Assembly: GCA_002099365.1 (NCBI GenBank)
Contig: MSED01000015.1
Span: 1,736,001 to 1,800,000, forward strand
DNA: 64,000 nt
Direction of reading: 5' to 3'
Origin: Phialophora verrucosa
Taxonomy: Eukaryota; Ascomycota; Eurotiomycetes; Chaetothyriales; Herpotrichiellaceae
Shown: positions 55,756-64,000 of the stretch, one piece after another
Layout of the letters: every line of letters starts with the position of its first letter
How positions within the stretch are numbered: the first letter of the stretch is position 1
The notes under the pieces: generated by a model
Seen by the model: only the letters and a program-made list of their open reading frames with translations
Told to the model about the DNA's origin: nothing
Databases searched by the model: none
Program-made: the position numbers and the translations under genes

Positions 55756-57411
55756 ATGCCTTCCAGCGACCAGGCCTACGGTTGCAACACCTGTACCATG
55801 GCGCCACCAGATCCGACACACTGGACTTACACAGATTATGTATGCTTCTTACGGAGTCATGGGTTTCACAACCTCGCTGGATTGGACGAATTTCTTCAGT
55901 GGGGTCTCGATGCCAGCCGGAATGCATCACCCCAACTGCCTCAACGAGCTGCAGCGATTCTTCTTGAATTTGGCATGTCCAGCTTCAGAACGTCAGACCT
56001 TACAGACACTTCAAAGCTGAGGGTGTTACTCAAAGAATGGACACGGAGGACTCCGGAAACGCCGCCCACGTCGGCAGGTTCAGGCTCAGGCCGAGGTGCC
56101 CAGGGGCGGATCATCATGGTCAACAATGTCAATCCTGAGATGGTCGACACGCTTGGCAGTCTCCTCAACATTGAGCCGGCTTTTTTCGCCTCACACATTA
56201 GTGACACTGCCACAGGCGGCGCTGGGGACGGCCATACAGGATCGCCACTAGCATCACAAAACATACGGCACCAGAAAAACTTCTTCAGTATCGAATATCC
56301 GTGTGTATTCACCACAACAAACTGCGGCAAGGACGTCGACATCGAAAAGCTCTACTGCAAGGGAAACTACCGGAGGCGGGTGGAAGTATGTTCAAGGCAC
56401 GGTAGACAGAAAGTCGCGGTTGCCCGTCGGAAGATCTCATTTTACATGAAGAAGACTCTCGACCCCTGGCTCTGCGTCGTCCTCGTCGACCCGCCCATCT
56501 CCTTCTTCACCCTAGGAGCCGACTCATACGGTACCTACGCGCCCAGCCAACGGCTCGAAGTGACGGGCTTTCAAGGCGGCTATCTCGACTTCTTGGAACA
56601 AAAGCCACCCCCAAACAGATCCGACCACGACTACCGGTCATGCGGAACCAAGCGAATGTGTCCCAACCCCTTCGACGACCTCTGTCGCCACTGGCAGATC
56701 CTAGCCCGAGACGGCCTCCTCAACCCAGCAGAAGGAAACGTCCTCAAAATCATGCGGCCCGCCTTCCAAATCGCCGCCAGCGAATGCACAAATTTCTTCG
56801 AGTATATCCGCTCCACGCTGGAATCGCAAATTGTATCCACATCCCTGACAGTGGATCCGACAAGGACGAAAAGAACGCTCGACAAAGTCATCCTCCTAGA
56901 CTCCATGCTGTCCCGCTATAAGCCCATCCTCACGCGCATCAAGTCCTATTTATCCTCCGATACCGATCTGAACGAAGATTACCGCTCATTGTTGATCGAC
57001 CTCCACCACTACCGCGCCGAGTGCGACTCGCAGATGCAGCACATCCTCGCCGTCAGCCAAGTCCAAGATACCACGTCTCTCACGTCCATCAACGCAGAAT
57101 CCGCCCGCCAAGCAGACTACTCCCGCATCCTGACCATCACGGCGTTGATATACGCACCTTTTGCCCTCGCGTGCGCCATCTTCTCTTTACCACGCGATTT
57201 CGCTCCCGCGGCACACTACTTCTACGGCTTCCTACCCGCGACGGCCGGAGTGGCCATCTTGTTCCTCTTTCTCGTGTTGCCGGAGGCGAGAGATCCGCTG
57301 CCGAGCATCAAGGCCGCGTTATGTGGGAAGTTGAGCCGGAAAAGGCTCCTTGCGAAGCCCAAGGGTTCGAGGACGGGTGGGGACAGTGAAAAGTATATTG
57401 AGGAGGTGTGA
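55756..57411 (+). CDS. CorA-like membrane protein without GMN motif
   Basis: Intronless, 551 residues from ATG 55756. An alternative ATG at 55798 (MAPPDPTHW) is also credible. The N-terminal 430 residues are soluble and include HWTYTDYVCFLRSHGF, then NVNPEMVDTLGSLLNIEPAFFASHI. The latter is the usual start of the cytoplasmic funnel of fungal CorA-like proteins. A long helix region (YRSLLIDLHHYRAECDSQMQHIL) precedes two TM segments at about 458-476 and 488-508. True CorA/Mrs2 channels have GMN at the end of TM1. Here the equivalent reads FSLPRD, so Mg2+ selectivity cannot be assumed. This is typical of the large CorA-like group expanded in Pezizomycotina, with no known function. It is probably in the plasma membrane or an internal membrane. 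Confidence 0.85.
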   Translation: MPSSDQAYGCNTCTMAPPDPTHWTYTDYVCFLRSHGFHNLAGLDEFLQWGLDASRNASPQLPQRAAAILLEFGMSSFRTSDLTDTSKLRVLLKEWTRRTPETPPTSAGSGSGRGAQGRIIMVNNVNPEMVDTLGSLLNIEPAFFASHISDTATGGAGDGHTGSPLASQNIRHQKNFFSIEYPCVFTTTNCGKDVDIEKLYCKGNYRRRVEVCSRHGRQKVAVARRKISFYMKKTLDPWLCVVLVDPPISFFTLGADSYGTYAPSQRLEVTGFQGGYLDFLEQKPPPNRSDHDYRSCGTKRMCPNPFDDLCRHWQILARDGLLNPAEGNVLKIMRPAFQIAASECTNFFEYIRSTLESQIVSTSLTVDPTRTKRTLDKVILLDSMLSRYKPILTRIKSYLSSDTDLNEDYRSLLIDLHHYRAECDSQMQHILAVSQVQDTTSLTSINAESARQADYSRILTITALIYAPFALACAIFSLPRDFAPAAHYFYGFLPATAGVAILFLFLVLPEARDPLPSIKAALCGKLSRKRLLAKPKGSRTGGDSEKYIEEV

Positions 57412-58422
57412 GGGCGATGCAACCAGTACCTTACCTTGCATATACGAGACGTCTCTAAGGCGTGAATTCTACCTTGCATAGCTTGCGAGACCGGGGGAAT
57501 ATTCGGAATGGTCAGCGATGGGCTTCAAAGCTAGAGAAGGGGAACTTTCTTGCCCTTGGGAACACCTAAGCAAGGCAGCCTGACACGGTCACTTGCTTGC
57601 CTGTCTGGAAATGCGACGGACGCAGCCTTTACATTCGCTCATGCTCATGCTGATGCTCATGTTTGGAGGGGTTCAGCCTAAGCTGAAGCGCCACACCAGG
57701 GTAGTGGAGGAATATCCGAATACAGGAGGGGACTCGAATGCAACCTCGAACTTGGGAAGGCTTTCTTTCCACGTTTCACCCCCAAGCCAAAGCAATGGCT
57801 TGGGTCAGCTTTACAGAGCGCCAGGTTGAGCATCCAACGAGGGCCCAAGAGACGGAACAGACTTGTAAACGAACATCGTCTCGAGTCGCCAGCCAGGATC
57901 GATCACGTCCAGCATCGTGAAAGAGTCCAAGGCAAGGCAAGGACGCCCTGAGATGCTCCCACCATGACGGAAGGGGAATGTCATCCAGGATTAAGAGAGA
58001 TAGTTACTCCGCAATACGGACTGAATGAATCCTGCTCCTGCTCCACTCATGCTCATTTCGATCTTCCATACGTACCTTGGCATTTCTGAAGACCGTCCCT
58101 GAGGCGTACGCGTCCGCGGGCTGTCAAAGTACAGACTTTTGATTGGCGTTCCATATGGAAGCCGCCGGAGTAGTTGCCCATAACACGCTCTTCACGGTAC
58201 TGTACTCAACCATTCATTTCACTCGTGCTGTTCGTACTCGCGTTGTCCTTCGCAACGACACCCAGGGGGCTGAGGTTTGGAGGTGACTTCCCCAGCCGAT
58301 GTACTCGTCCCAGCATCCGAGTTGCGACTTGCGAGCCACGGATACGGGTGGTCAAATCAAATTCAAGAAGCCAAAGTTCCATTACCCTGCAAGGCCATGT
58401 GTGTCTTGTCCTGTCCTCTCCG
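57412..58422. other. Convergent intergenic region of 1 kb with GCTCAT repeat
   Basis: Contains four 6-bp units (GCTCAT x2, GCTGAT, GCTCAT) at 57637-57660. No gene is recognised. Confidence 0.5.
57637..57660. repeat. Hexanucleotide repeat GCTCAT x4
   Basis: Four tandem units with one substitution, noncoding. Confidence 0.8.
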
Positions 58423-59929
58423 TCAATGATCTCCACCCGGTTGAGGCTGAGTCTGCAAGGTCAGGCCGTCCGATGACGACGGGCCGGCCGAGTGGTTCTG
58501 GGTGTGGTGGTGGCTCCTCCCTTCCTGATACACCTTGATCGACTCGACCAGCCAGAACGTGTTGATGAAGGAGGCCGGATTCATCGCGACATAGCAGTTA
58601 CAGGACGGCCATTCGGGGGAGGAACTACTTCGTCAGCGTCGTTTTGACGTATGGTGCCATGCCCCACGCGCATGCAATTTTGCAGTGGGCGCGGTTTAAG
58701 GGAACAGAAGAGAGAGAGGTGGGGAGGGGCAGACGAGAATGAAAGCGGAAAGACACCTACCATCCCGACGAGCCCCATACGCCGCCGGCCCAGTCTCCGC
58801 AGAAGGCCACGTTCAGAGTCTGTATGTGAGAGTGTGTAGGGATCAGTAAGAAATACCAGAAAATGATTGCGAGACCCAAAAGGGGAGAGGATCGAACGAC
58901 GGAATTGTTTGACTTGGCGTGAGTAGAGGCTTGACTTACTATCCAGTGCTGTTGGAAGTGCGAATCAAAGTCGCATGGTTTCGAATAGTTCGCCTCCGGA
59001 AGACCCCAGGTTTCGGGCTGCGGGTGTCCGGCGGTAATGTCCTGGGGGATGTTGTTCCGGGGGAAGAACCAGATCTGGATGCCGGTGGACGTCCAGAGCG
59101 TCGCGTAGATGCCGCCTCCGTTTGCATTGAACGCCGTCCCGAATGAGTTGGGGGTGTTGCTCTGCACGCCGCAGCCCGCGTTGTCGGGCGTCGCGGGCGA
59201 GCAGTCCTGATGGACCCAGGTGCCGGACTGCCTTCCGTCCACGGTGCAGTTGGCCGATGTGTGAAGCGCCATGGCATTCGTGGTCTGCTTGTGCACGCCC
59301 TCGATAATGTCAATCTCACCGCTATTCGGCCAGTTCGGGCCATACGTCCAGCTTGAAGTTCCAAGCCATGACAATCAGCTGGCTTCTCCTCGCGCCCCGG
59401 CTGGCAAAGAGTATCAGGAGACTCACAAGGCAGGCCACGTCCCGCAGTCTCCTCCGGGCATGTGCCAGAACGAACCGATGATCAAGCCATGCGTATAGGC
59501 GGCTCTGCTTTCCAAGCGCACACTGGGGCGACCCCGACGACACCATGCTCCGATGATATTACTGTGGTCGACCCCGATATAAACCAAATTGTCCGTCTCC
59601 CAGATCAAGCCCAGTCTACGAGCCTCGGCTTCATCAACATAACTAGAACAGTGCCCGTCAGCAATGGAGCACTCGATGGACAGCGTCATGCTGCCTACTC
59701 GACGAAGCCATGGGTAGGGTCGTCGACCTGCAAGCTCGATTTTCGTCAGTAGCGAGACTGGGATTCGTGGTCTGGGGGGGCAGGATTCCCGTACAGTGAC
59801 GAACTGGAACTTGCTGAAAAAGTCGAGACCACTATATTCCTGGAGAGTGTATTTGGCTGTGACTACTTTCAGATGAACCACAGCAGCAATGGCAGCGCAG
59901 GCCAGCAATCGATATGTCAAGAACAGCAT
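58423..59929 (-). CDS. Secreted GH16 endo-beta-1,3(4)-glucanase-like enzyme
   Basis: Six exons: 59929-59795, 59727-59699 (29 nt), 59642-59427, 59351-58940, 58819-58761 and 58624-58423, giving 350 residues. Signal peptide at residues 1-25. After splicing the order is YTLQEYSGLDFFSKFQFV, DDPTHGFVDYVDEAEA, HGLIIGSFWHMPGGDCGTWPAFWTYG, GEIDIIEG, IYATLWTSTGIQIWFFPR and AFCGDWAGGVWG, as in MLG1-type GH16 glucanases. The catalytic motif E-I-D-I-I-E gives E139 as nucleophile, D141 as helper and E144 as acid/base. The conserved ends CYVAMNP and SIKVYQ are in the last exon, followed by a His/Ser/Gln tail. It acts outside the cell on mixed-linked or beta-1,3 glucans, for nutrition or wall remodelling. 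The last acceptor is ambiguous by 3 nt (58624 or 58627). Confidence 0.88.
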
Positions 59930-60940
59930 TTTCTCGGTGGCAGAACACTCGATCTTCTGAGCTCGAGCAGGGAAGGCCAAAGGAGAGTTTTTCAATCCGC
60001 GGGCTTTGCAACGGGCAGACGTGACCATAGGTGCTGTGAATCAAGAAACATCCATCGCGATCCCGGTCCAACTGGCAACCCGCTTTCTTTTTACAAGACA
60101 TGGCTGGGCCTCCCCTGTTGCATCGGTTTAGAGCTGCAAGCGGCTGGGAGGTCAGACGAGGGAGTAAAGGCTGGCTGGGAACAAGTTGCGTCCCGCCAAT
60201 TTGGACACGACATCCGTCACGAGGAAGTCTTAAAATGGCAATGTGCTACCGACGCTGGTGACGAAGAGGATTCAATCAAGACGTCCGACGCAAGGCTGCC
60301 AGGGAAAGATGAGCTGCTTGTTGGCACAGTGGCTGGCTGTGAGTTGCCGATCGGGGATGTTGAGGAGCAGCACAGCGCATGATTGGAGCCGCCGAACCAG
60401 CATCTAGGCGAAACACGACAAGGTCGACAAAGGCGCAGACAATACCACAATATCAGCTGCGTCCAGACTATGAGCGAAATCGCCATGGAGGTTCAGCTGT
60501 GTCAGAACGAGTTTCTCAGAGCTGATCTCGCCATGTATTATCAGTTCGGGCAATCCCTCAACCACAGGGGTGCGACGCGGTAGTGACACACACCTTTTCT
60601 ATACTTACTATACTCAAGAGACACTACATGTGACCGTCACCCAAACAGTAAGCGAAGGGCATATGTCAATTCAAAGAGAAAGTGTTGTACATTTCTAAAA
60701 CCAAGAAACAGGCAGATATGCCGTCTTGTCCTCAAGTCAAGTACTTCTCTTCGAGGTCGATGGCTGTACAAGTCAGAAAGTGACGAGACTCAATATAGAT
60801 GTACATAGGCGACACGTCCGCGCTGTTGGCTCAACATCTCAGAACAGGAGCCGTCGACCAGCAGACAGCAGCCTGTGTAGATCTGTCAACGGTGTGCCGG
60901 CAAGATCCACACATCAACGCACGCTCTCTCCTTTGGCCGA
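59930..60940. other. Intergenic region of 1 kb
   Basis: Upstream of the GH16 gene and downstream of the Bot1-like gene. Short frames only, nothing recognised. Confidence 0.5.
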
Positions 60941-62406
60941 CTAGACCTCCACCTTCGTAGGGATCTTGACCCTCCCCTTCTTCCTCTCCTGACTAGGAAC
61001 ACCGTACCTCTGCCCAACAGCCCCCTTCCCACTCCCCCGTCCATCAAGGCCCACACCTTGCCTGGTGCTCTGCACCTCCGTGACCACAAGTTGCCATCTT
61101 CCCAGATCAATCCGCGTTTTCTTGGCTTCTTCTTCCTCCCTCTGACGTGCCTTGACGGCTTGTCTCCTCTCTTCGTCTCGCTGTAACCTCTCGCGATGTC
61201 GCGCTCGGCGTTCGAGAGGAGTGAGATTACGGTCTAATTTATCTTTCTCGAACGCGATGAGATGAGGGTGCGGGATTCTCGAATCAGCCGGCTTTAGGAC
61301 TGGTCTGGTGCTGCCTAGCCGCCCGATGATCTCGGTCCTGCTGTCACGCCAGGCTTCGTGTTTTCCCTCGGCGACTGCTCTTTCCTGGTCGTCTGGGAGG
61401 CGTGGCGCGCCGGAGAAGACCCGCCCGGCGTCTGTTCGATTGAAGGCACGGGATTCGGATGTCGGGTAGAAGACTTGTGGGAAAGTGAGGGGGTGTTGTT
61501 CGAGGTCATTTATGGATTCGTGGGGTTCGGAGGGCAGGCGAGTGTGTGGGTTGAGGGTCGTCAGGGGGACCATGCCATGGACAGCGCGGGCATAAGGGAT
61601 GGCAAGCGGTTTTCCCTATATTGCCAACCAAGTCAGCTGCTGTGACAATTGATCGAAGCTGAAAGAGCGCATTGTCGGGGTCTTGAATTTCTCAGAGAGT
61701 TGTAATTTGAATTTGTAAATCACCATGCTTGGAAGTCTGGAAGACTAATCGATTTGGTTGTTCATCACGGAAAACATGTCGATGGGTATGAAAAAAGAAA
61801 GATGGGCGAGCTTACCTCTGCCTTCATTCTCCTCTCGACTTCAGTCAACCTCACCACAGCTGCGACCCTCCTCATGTCGACCCCCATCTCCATACTCACT
61901 TGCCTAACAGACTTCCCCTGTTGCTGTACCCTCTCCCATATCTCGTTCCTCAGCTCCTCCGATAGTATACTCTGACTCACAAAATTCTTGTTCAGAGGGA
62001 ATGGTCGTAGGTCATCTAACGACTCCTTGGGCAGCCTGTATTCCTGCTCCCGTCGGTCGGACTCCGTCGCGGCGGCTTCTAGGGCTTCCTCGTCTGCGGT
62101 CATGGGATCGTCCGGCGATTTCTCTTTTGAGGACTCCCCTCGTACATTTTGTTCTTCGCCTTTCCCACGAAGGAGGTTACCACGTCTGTCGTATGCGGAG
62201 AGGTAGTTTGTTGAAGTTGGTAAAGGATACCGGAAGTTTTCACCGGGCCCGTTCAGCCAGGCCCAGAATTGCTCTCGGAGTTTGGTCTGCGACAGGGAGG
62301 GGCTGGAGGAGAAAGACCGCTGAAGGCAGGATTTGCAGTGTGTTTGGATTGAGGGTGTCGAGGGTAAGGTGAAAGACGCCGCGGACGGCGGTATTCGAGG
62401 AGGCAT
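60941..62406 (-). CDS. Mitochondrial small-subunit protein mS45/Bot1-like
   Basis: Two exons, 62406-61816 and 61615-60941, joined over a 200-nt intron (61616-61815, GTAAGC...CTGAC...ATAG), 421 residues. The N-terminus (MPPRIPPSAASFTLPS...CKSCLQRSFSSS) fits a mitochondrial presequence. FWAWLNGPGENFRYPLP, TNYLSAYDRRGNLLRG, DDLRPFPLNKNFVSQSILSE and SMEMGVDMRRVAAVVRL are hallmarks of the Bot1p family (PF12298, yeast Mrps35). Splicing completes RLTEVERRMKAEGKPLAIPYARAVHGM across the junction. Bot1p is required for mitochondrial translation and is part of the small subunit of the mitoribosome. The C-terminus is a basic and acidic helix (RHRERLQRDEERRQAVKARQRE). It ends about 1 kb from the GH16 start. 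Confidence 0.9.
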
Positions 62407-63833
62407 TATATCGGTTAGTTGAGGTGTACAGGGGTAACTCTATCGCAGCGTCATTTAGAGCATCGGGAACGCGTGAGAGTGGTCGGGACACGTGGTCGTG
62501 TTGGTGCTGTTGATGGTGCTTTTGGTGTTTGAGTTGCTAGTCCTCAAAATTCGTACGAGCTCAAGGTCAAAAAGTCGGCAAACTTGCCCTTTTACTAGGC
62601 TTCACCTTGCATTGCAGCACCAGCCTCACCGGACAGGCCTCCCACCTGAGGTTTGTCAACTGTCGACATCTGCTACTTATCCGTAAGAACAAGATGTGTG
62701 TTCGAATGATGGATGCAGCTGTAAGGGTTGCACTGGGGTCAGCTGTGGTTTGAAATGGGTTGGCATTCCACGTCTGCTGGAGACCAGAGTCTGCTACTTC
62801 CCTACTTCAACGAGAGTATCGATCTGGACTGAGACGAATCTAAAAAAGCTGATGATCAGGTCATATTACATTTTGAATCAACTTGTCGGGAAAATTAGAG
62901 GTCACTGAGGAAGGGTTAAGAAATGAAGCACGCAAGCCACTGCCGTTCATCCATTGACTTATACAGCAGCGTTCTTGGGTACACTGCTGGGCTCCTCCTT
63001 GAATTTTCCCTCTTGGCAGATGCACAAATCGGAAGGACGGAGGCATCTGCTGTCACCAGCTGAGTATGGTGGCGACGAAGAGCTGTGAATCACTGCCGCA
63101 CCCGACCACAAACAGGCACGCACACCATTTCTCGAGTGACAAAATGTTTTCCCCAACAGGATTGAACTCTGAAGAAGCATAAACTCTGGCTTCGAGCCAT
63201 CCACATTAACTTTGCGGTGGGTGGGAGAGGAGGGGAATACCTTTCTCTTGCGAGTGGTTTTTCTCGTCGGCCTACAACAATCTTTCCTTCGAGTGGCCCA
63301 TTAACGATGAAACCGCTGTGTGTTACTGCAGGTATCGGCCAAAAAGCAGATGTCCTCGTCAAGATTGTTGGGAGAAATCTGGAAAATACAAAATATCAAG
63401 TGTGAATCCTGGTACGGCAGAAAAATTCAGTACCAGAAGTTGGGACAAGATGGTGGTTGGCATGGTCTCTGTAAAGGACTTCGGTGAGCCTTTTTCTGGC
63501 GTGTGAATTCTAGGCGGAGCTCGACACGTCGAAAGCTCATCGTCAGGACCAGTCTCAATGCCCCAGTCTGCTTGCATGCAGCTATACAATGATCGAGAAT
63601 TACACACGGCTTCCACGTGGGGGGATGTCTGGGGTCTGGGGAATTGACTCCTGGGGTACCGAAACCCAAACAGCCCGGTCCAATCACATTGACTTGGGAC
63701 AAGAGGTATCCAGGACACAACAAGTGCCGGTTACCCAAGGTAGATGGTATATGTTGCCGTCTTCTTGGGCGAGTGGAAGTTAGAATCGACGAGCCTCTTC
63801 TCGGCTTCCAAGTTCCATACCTACGCGGCGACA
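62407..63833. other. Intergenic region of 1.4 kb
   Basis: Upstream of both the Bot1-like gene and the P450 gene. No gene, repeat or RNA is recognised. Confidence 0.5.
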
Positions 63834-64000
63834 ATGATCTTCCTCGGCCTTGCCTACCTCGCTCTCGGCCTGGGGATTTTTGTCCTTTGGTCTTATGCGA
63901 GATCTGCCCTACGAAGTGACCTCCGCAAGCTTCCTGGCCCAAGACTTGCACACTGGACCGGGTTGTGGCGAGCATCCGTTGCGTACGGAGGCGATGGCCC
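63834..64000 (+). CDS. Cytochrome P450, N-terminal fragment (cut by window end)
   Basis: An open frame from ATG 63834 to the window edge, 55 codons. It opens with a hydrophobic anchor (FLGLAYLALGLGIFVLWSY, residues 3-21). The Pro-rich hinge LRKLPGPRLAHWTGLWRAS at 34-52 is the usual R-K-x-P-G-P start of microsomal fungal P450s. The heme-binding Cys and other motifs lie beyond the window. The wording after the hinge resembles the benzoate-hydroxylase/pisatin-demethylase-like group, which is only a hint. Confidence 0.75.
   Translation, partial: MIFLGLAYLALGLGIFVLWSYARSALRSDLRKLPGPRLAHWTGLWRASVAYGGDG

Noticed and set aside
60941..62406. Two separate genes
   Set aside because: Splicing over 61616-61815 joins the two halves of one Bot1-like protein, with conserved sequence across the junction.
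1..64000. CRISPR arrays, rRNA, transposons
   Set aside because: No regular repeat-spacer array, no rRNA blocks, and no transposase, reverse transcriptase or terminal repeats were seen.

Overview
This window looks like nuclear DNA of a filamentous ascomycete (Pezizomycotina). Genes lie on both strands about 1-2 kb apart. Most are split by short GT-AG introns (about 47-110 nt, a few of 140-235 nt). Several families are typical of filamentous fungi: the Sho1 osmosensor, Neurospora-type RO10, a Jen1-type carboxylate permease, a Bot1-like mitochondrial protein and a NACHT-type NLR. The class or genus cannot be fixed from the sequence. Exon boundaries were placed by hand from splice signals, frame and family resemblance. 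Every spliced model below is a whole number of codons.

Layout: 0.4-4.4 kb holds a three-TM membrane protein, a Vps62-family protein and a SAM methyltransferase. 5.5-13.4 kb is the most unusual part: a very long NLR-like gene (disordered N-terminus, trypsin-like fold, non-RD protein kinase, NACHT ATPase) runs leftward, and a membrane-anchored fungal protein runs rightward from the same 358-bp intergenic region. 13.4-19.4 kb is gene-poor, with one GMC oxidoreductase and a 42-bp tandem repeat. 19.4-40.2 kb carries mostly housekeeping and signalling genes: Elp2, Jen1-like permease, cytosolic PLA2-like lipase, a T5orf172 protein, a coiled-coil protein, a Cys-rich GPI-type surface protein, a sterol-glucosyltransferase-like UGT and a disordered coiled-coil protein. 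42-45 kb has a secreted ascorbate-oxidase-like multicopper oxidase beside the 78-residue remnant of a second GMC oxidoreductase. 46.6-62.4 kb carries an RRM-RGG-RRM protein, a MARVEL protein, Sho1, RO10 (dynactin p24-like), a CorA-like protein without GMN, a GH16 glucanase and a Bot1-like mitoribosomal protein. The window ends inside the first exon of a cytochrome P450.

No biosynthetic cluster, transposon, tRNA, rRNA or CRISPR array was recognised. The strongest candidate for something undescribed is the protease-kinase-NACHT gene with its divergent membrane-protein partner. The NLR reading frame carries a TAA at codon 235, which is either a nonsense mutation or sits inside an 81-nt in-frame intron. 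A second pattern is the 8-mer TACGAGTA, which occurs nine times, almost always between genes.
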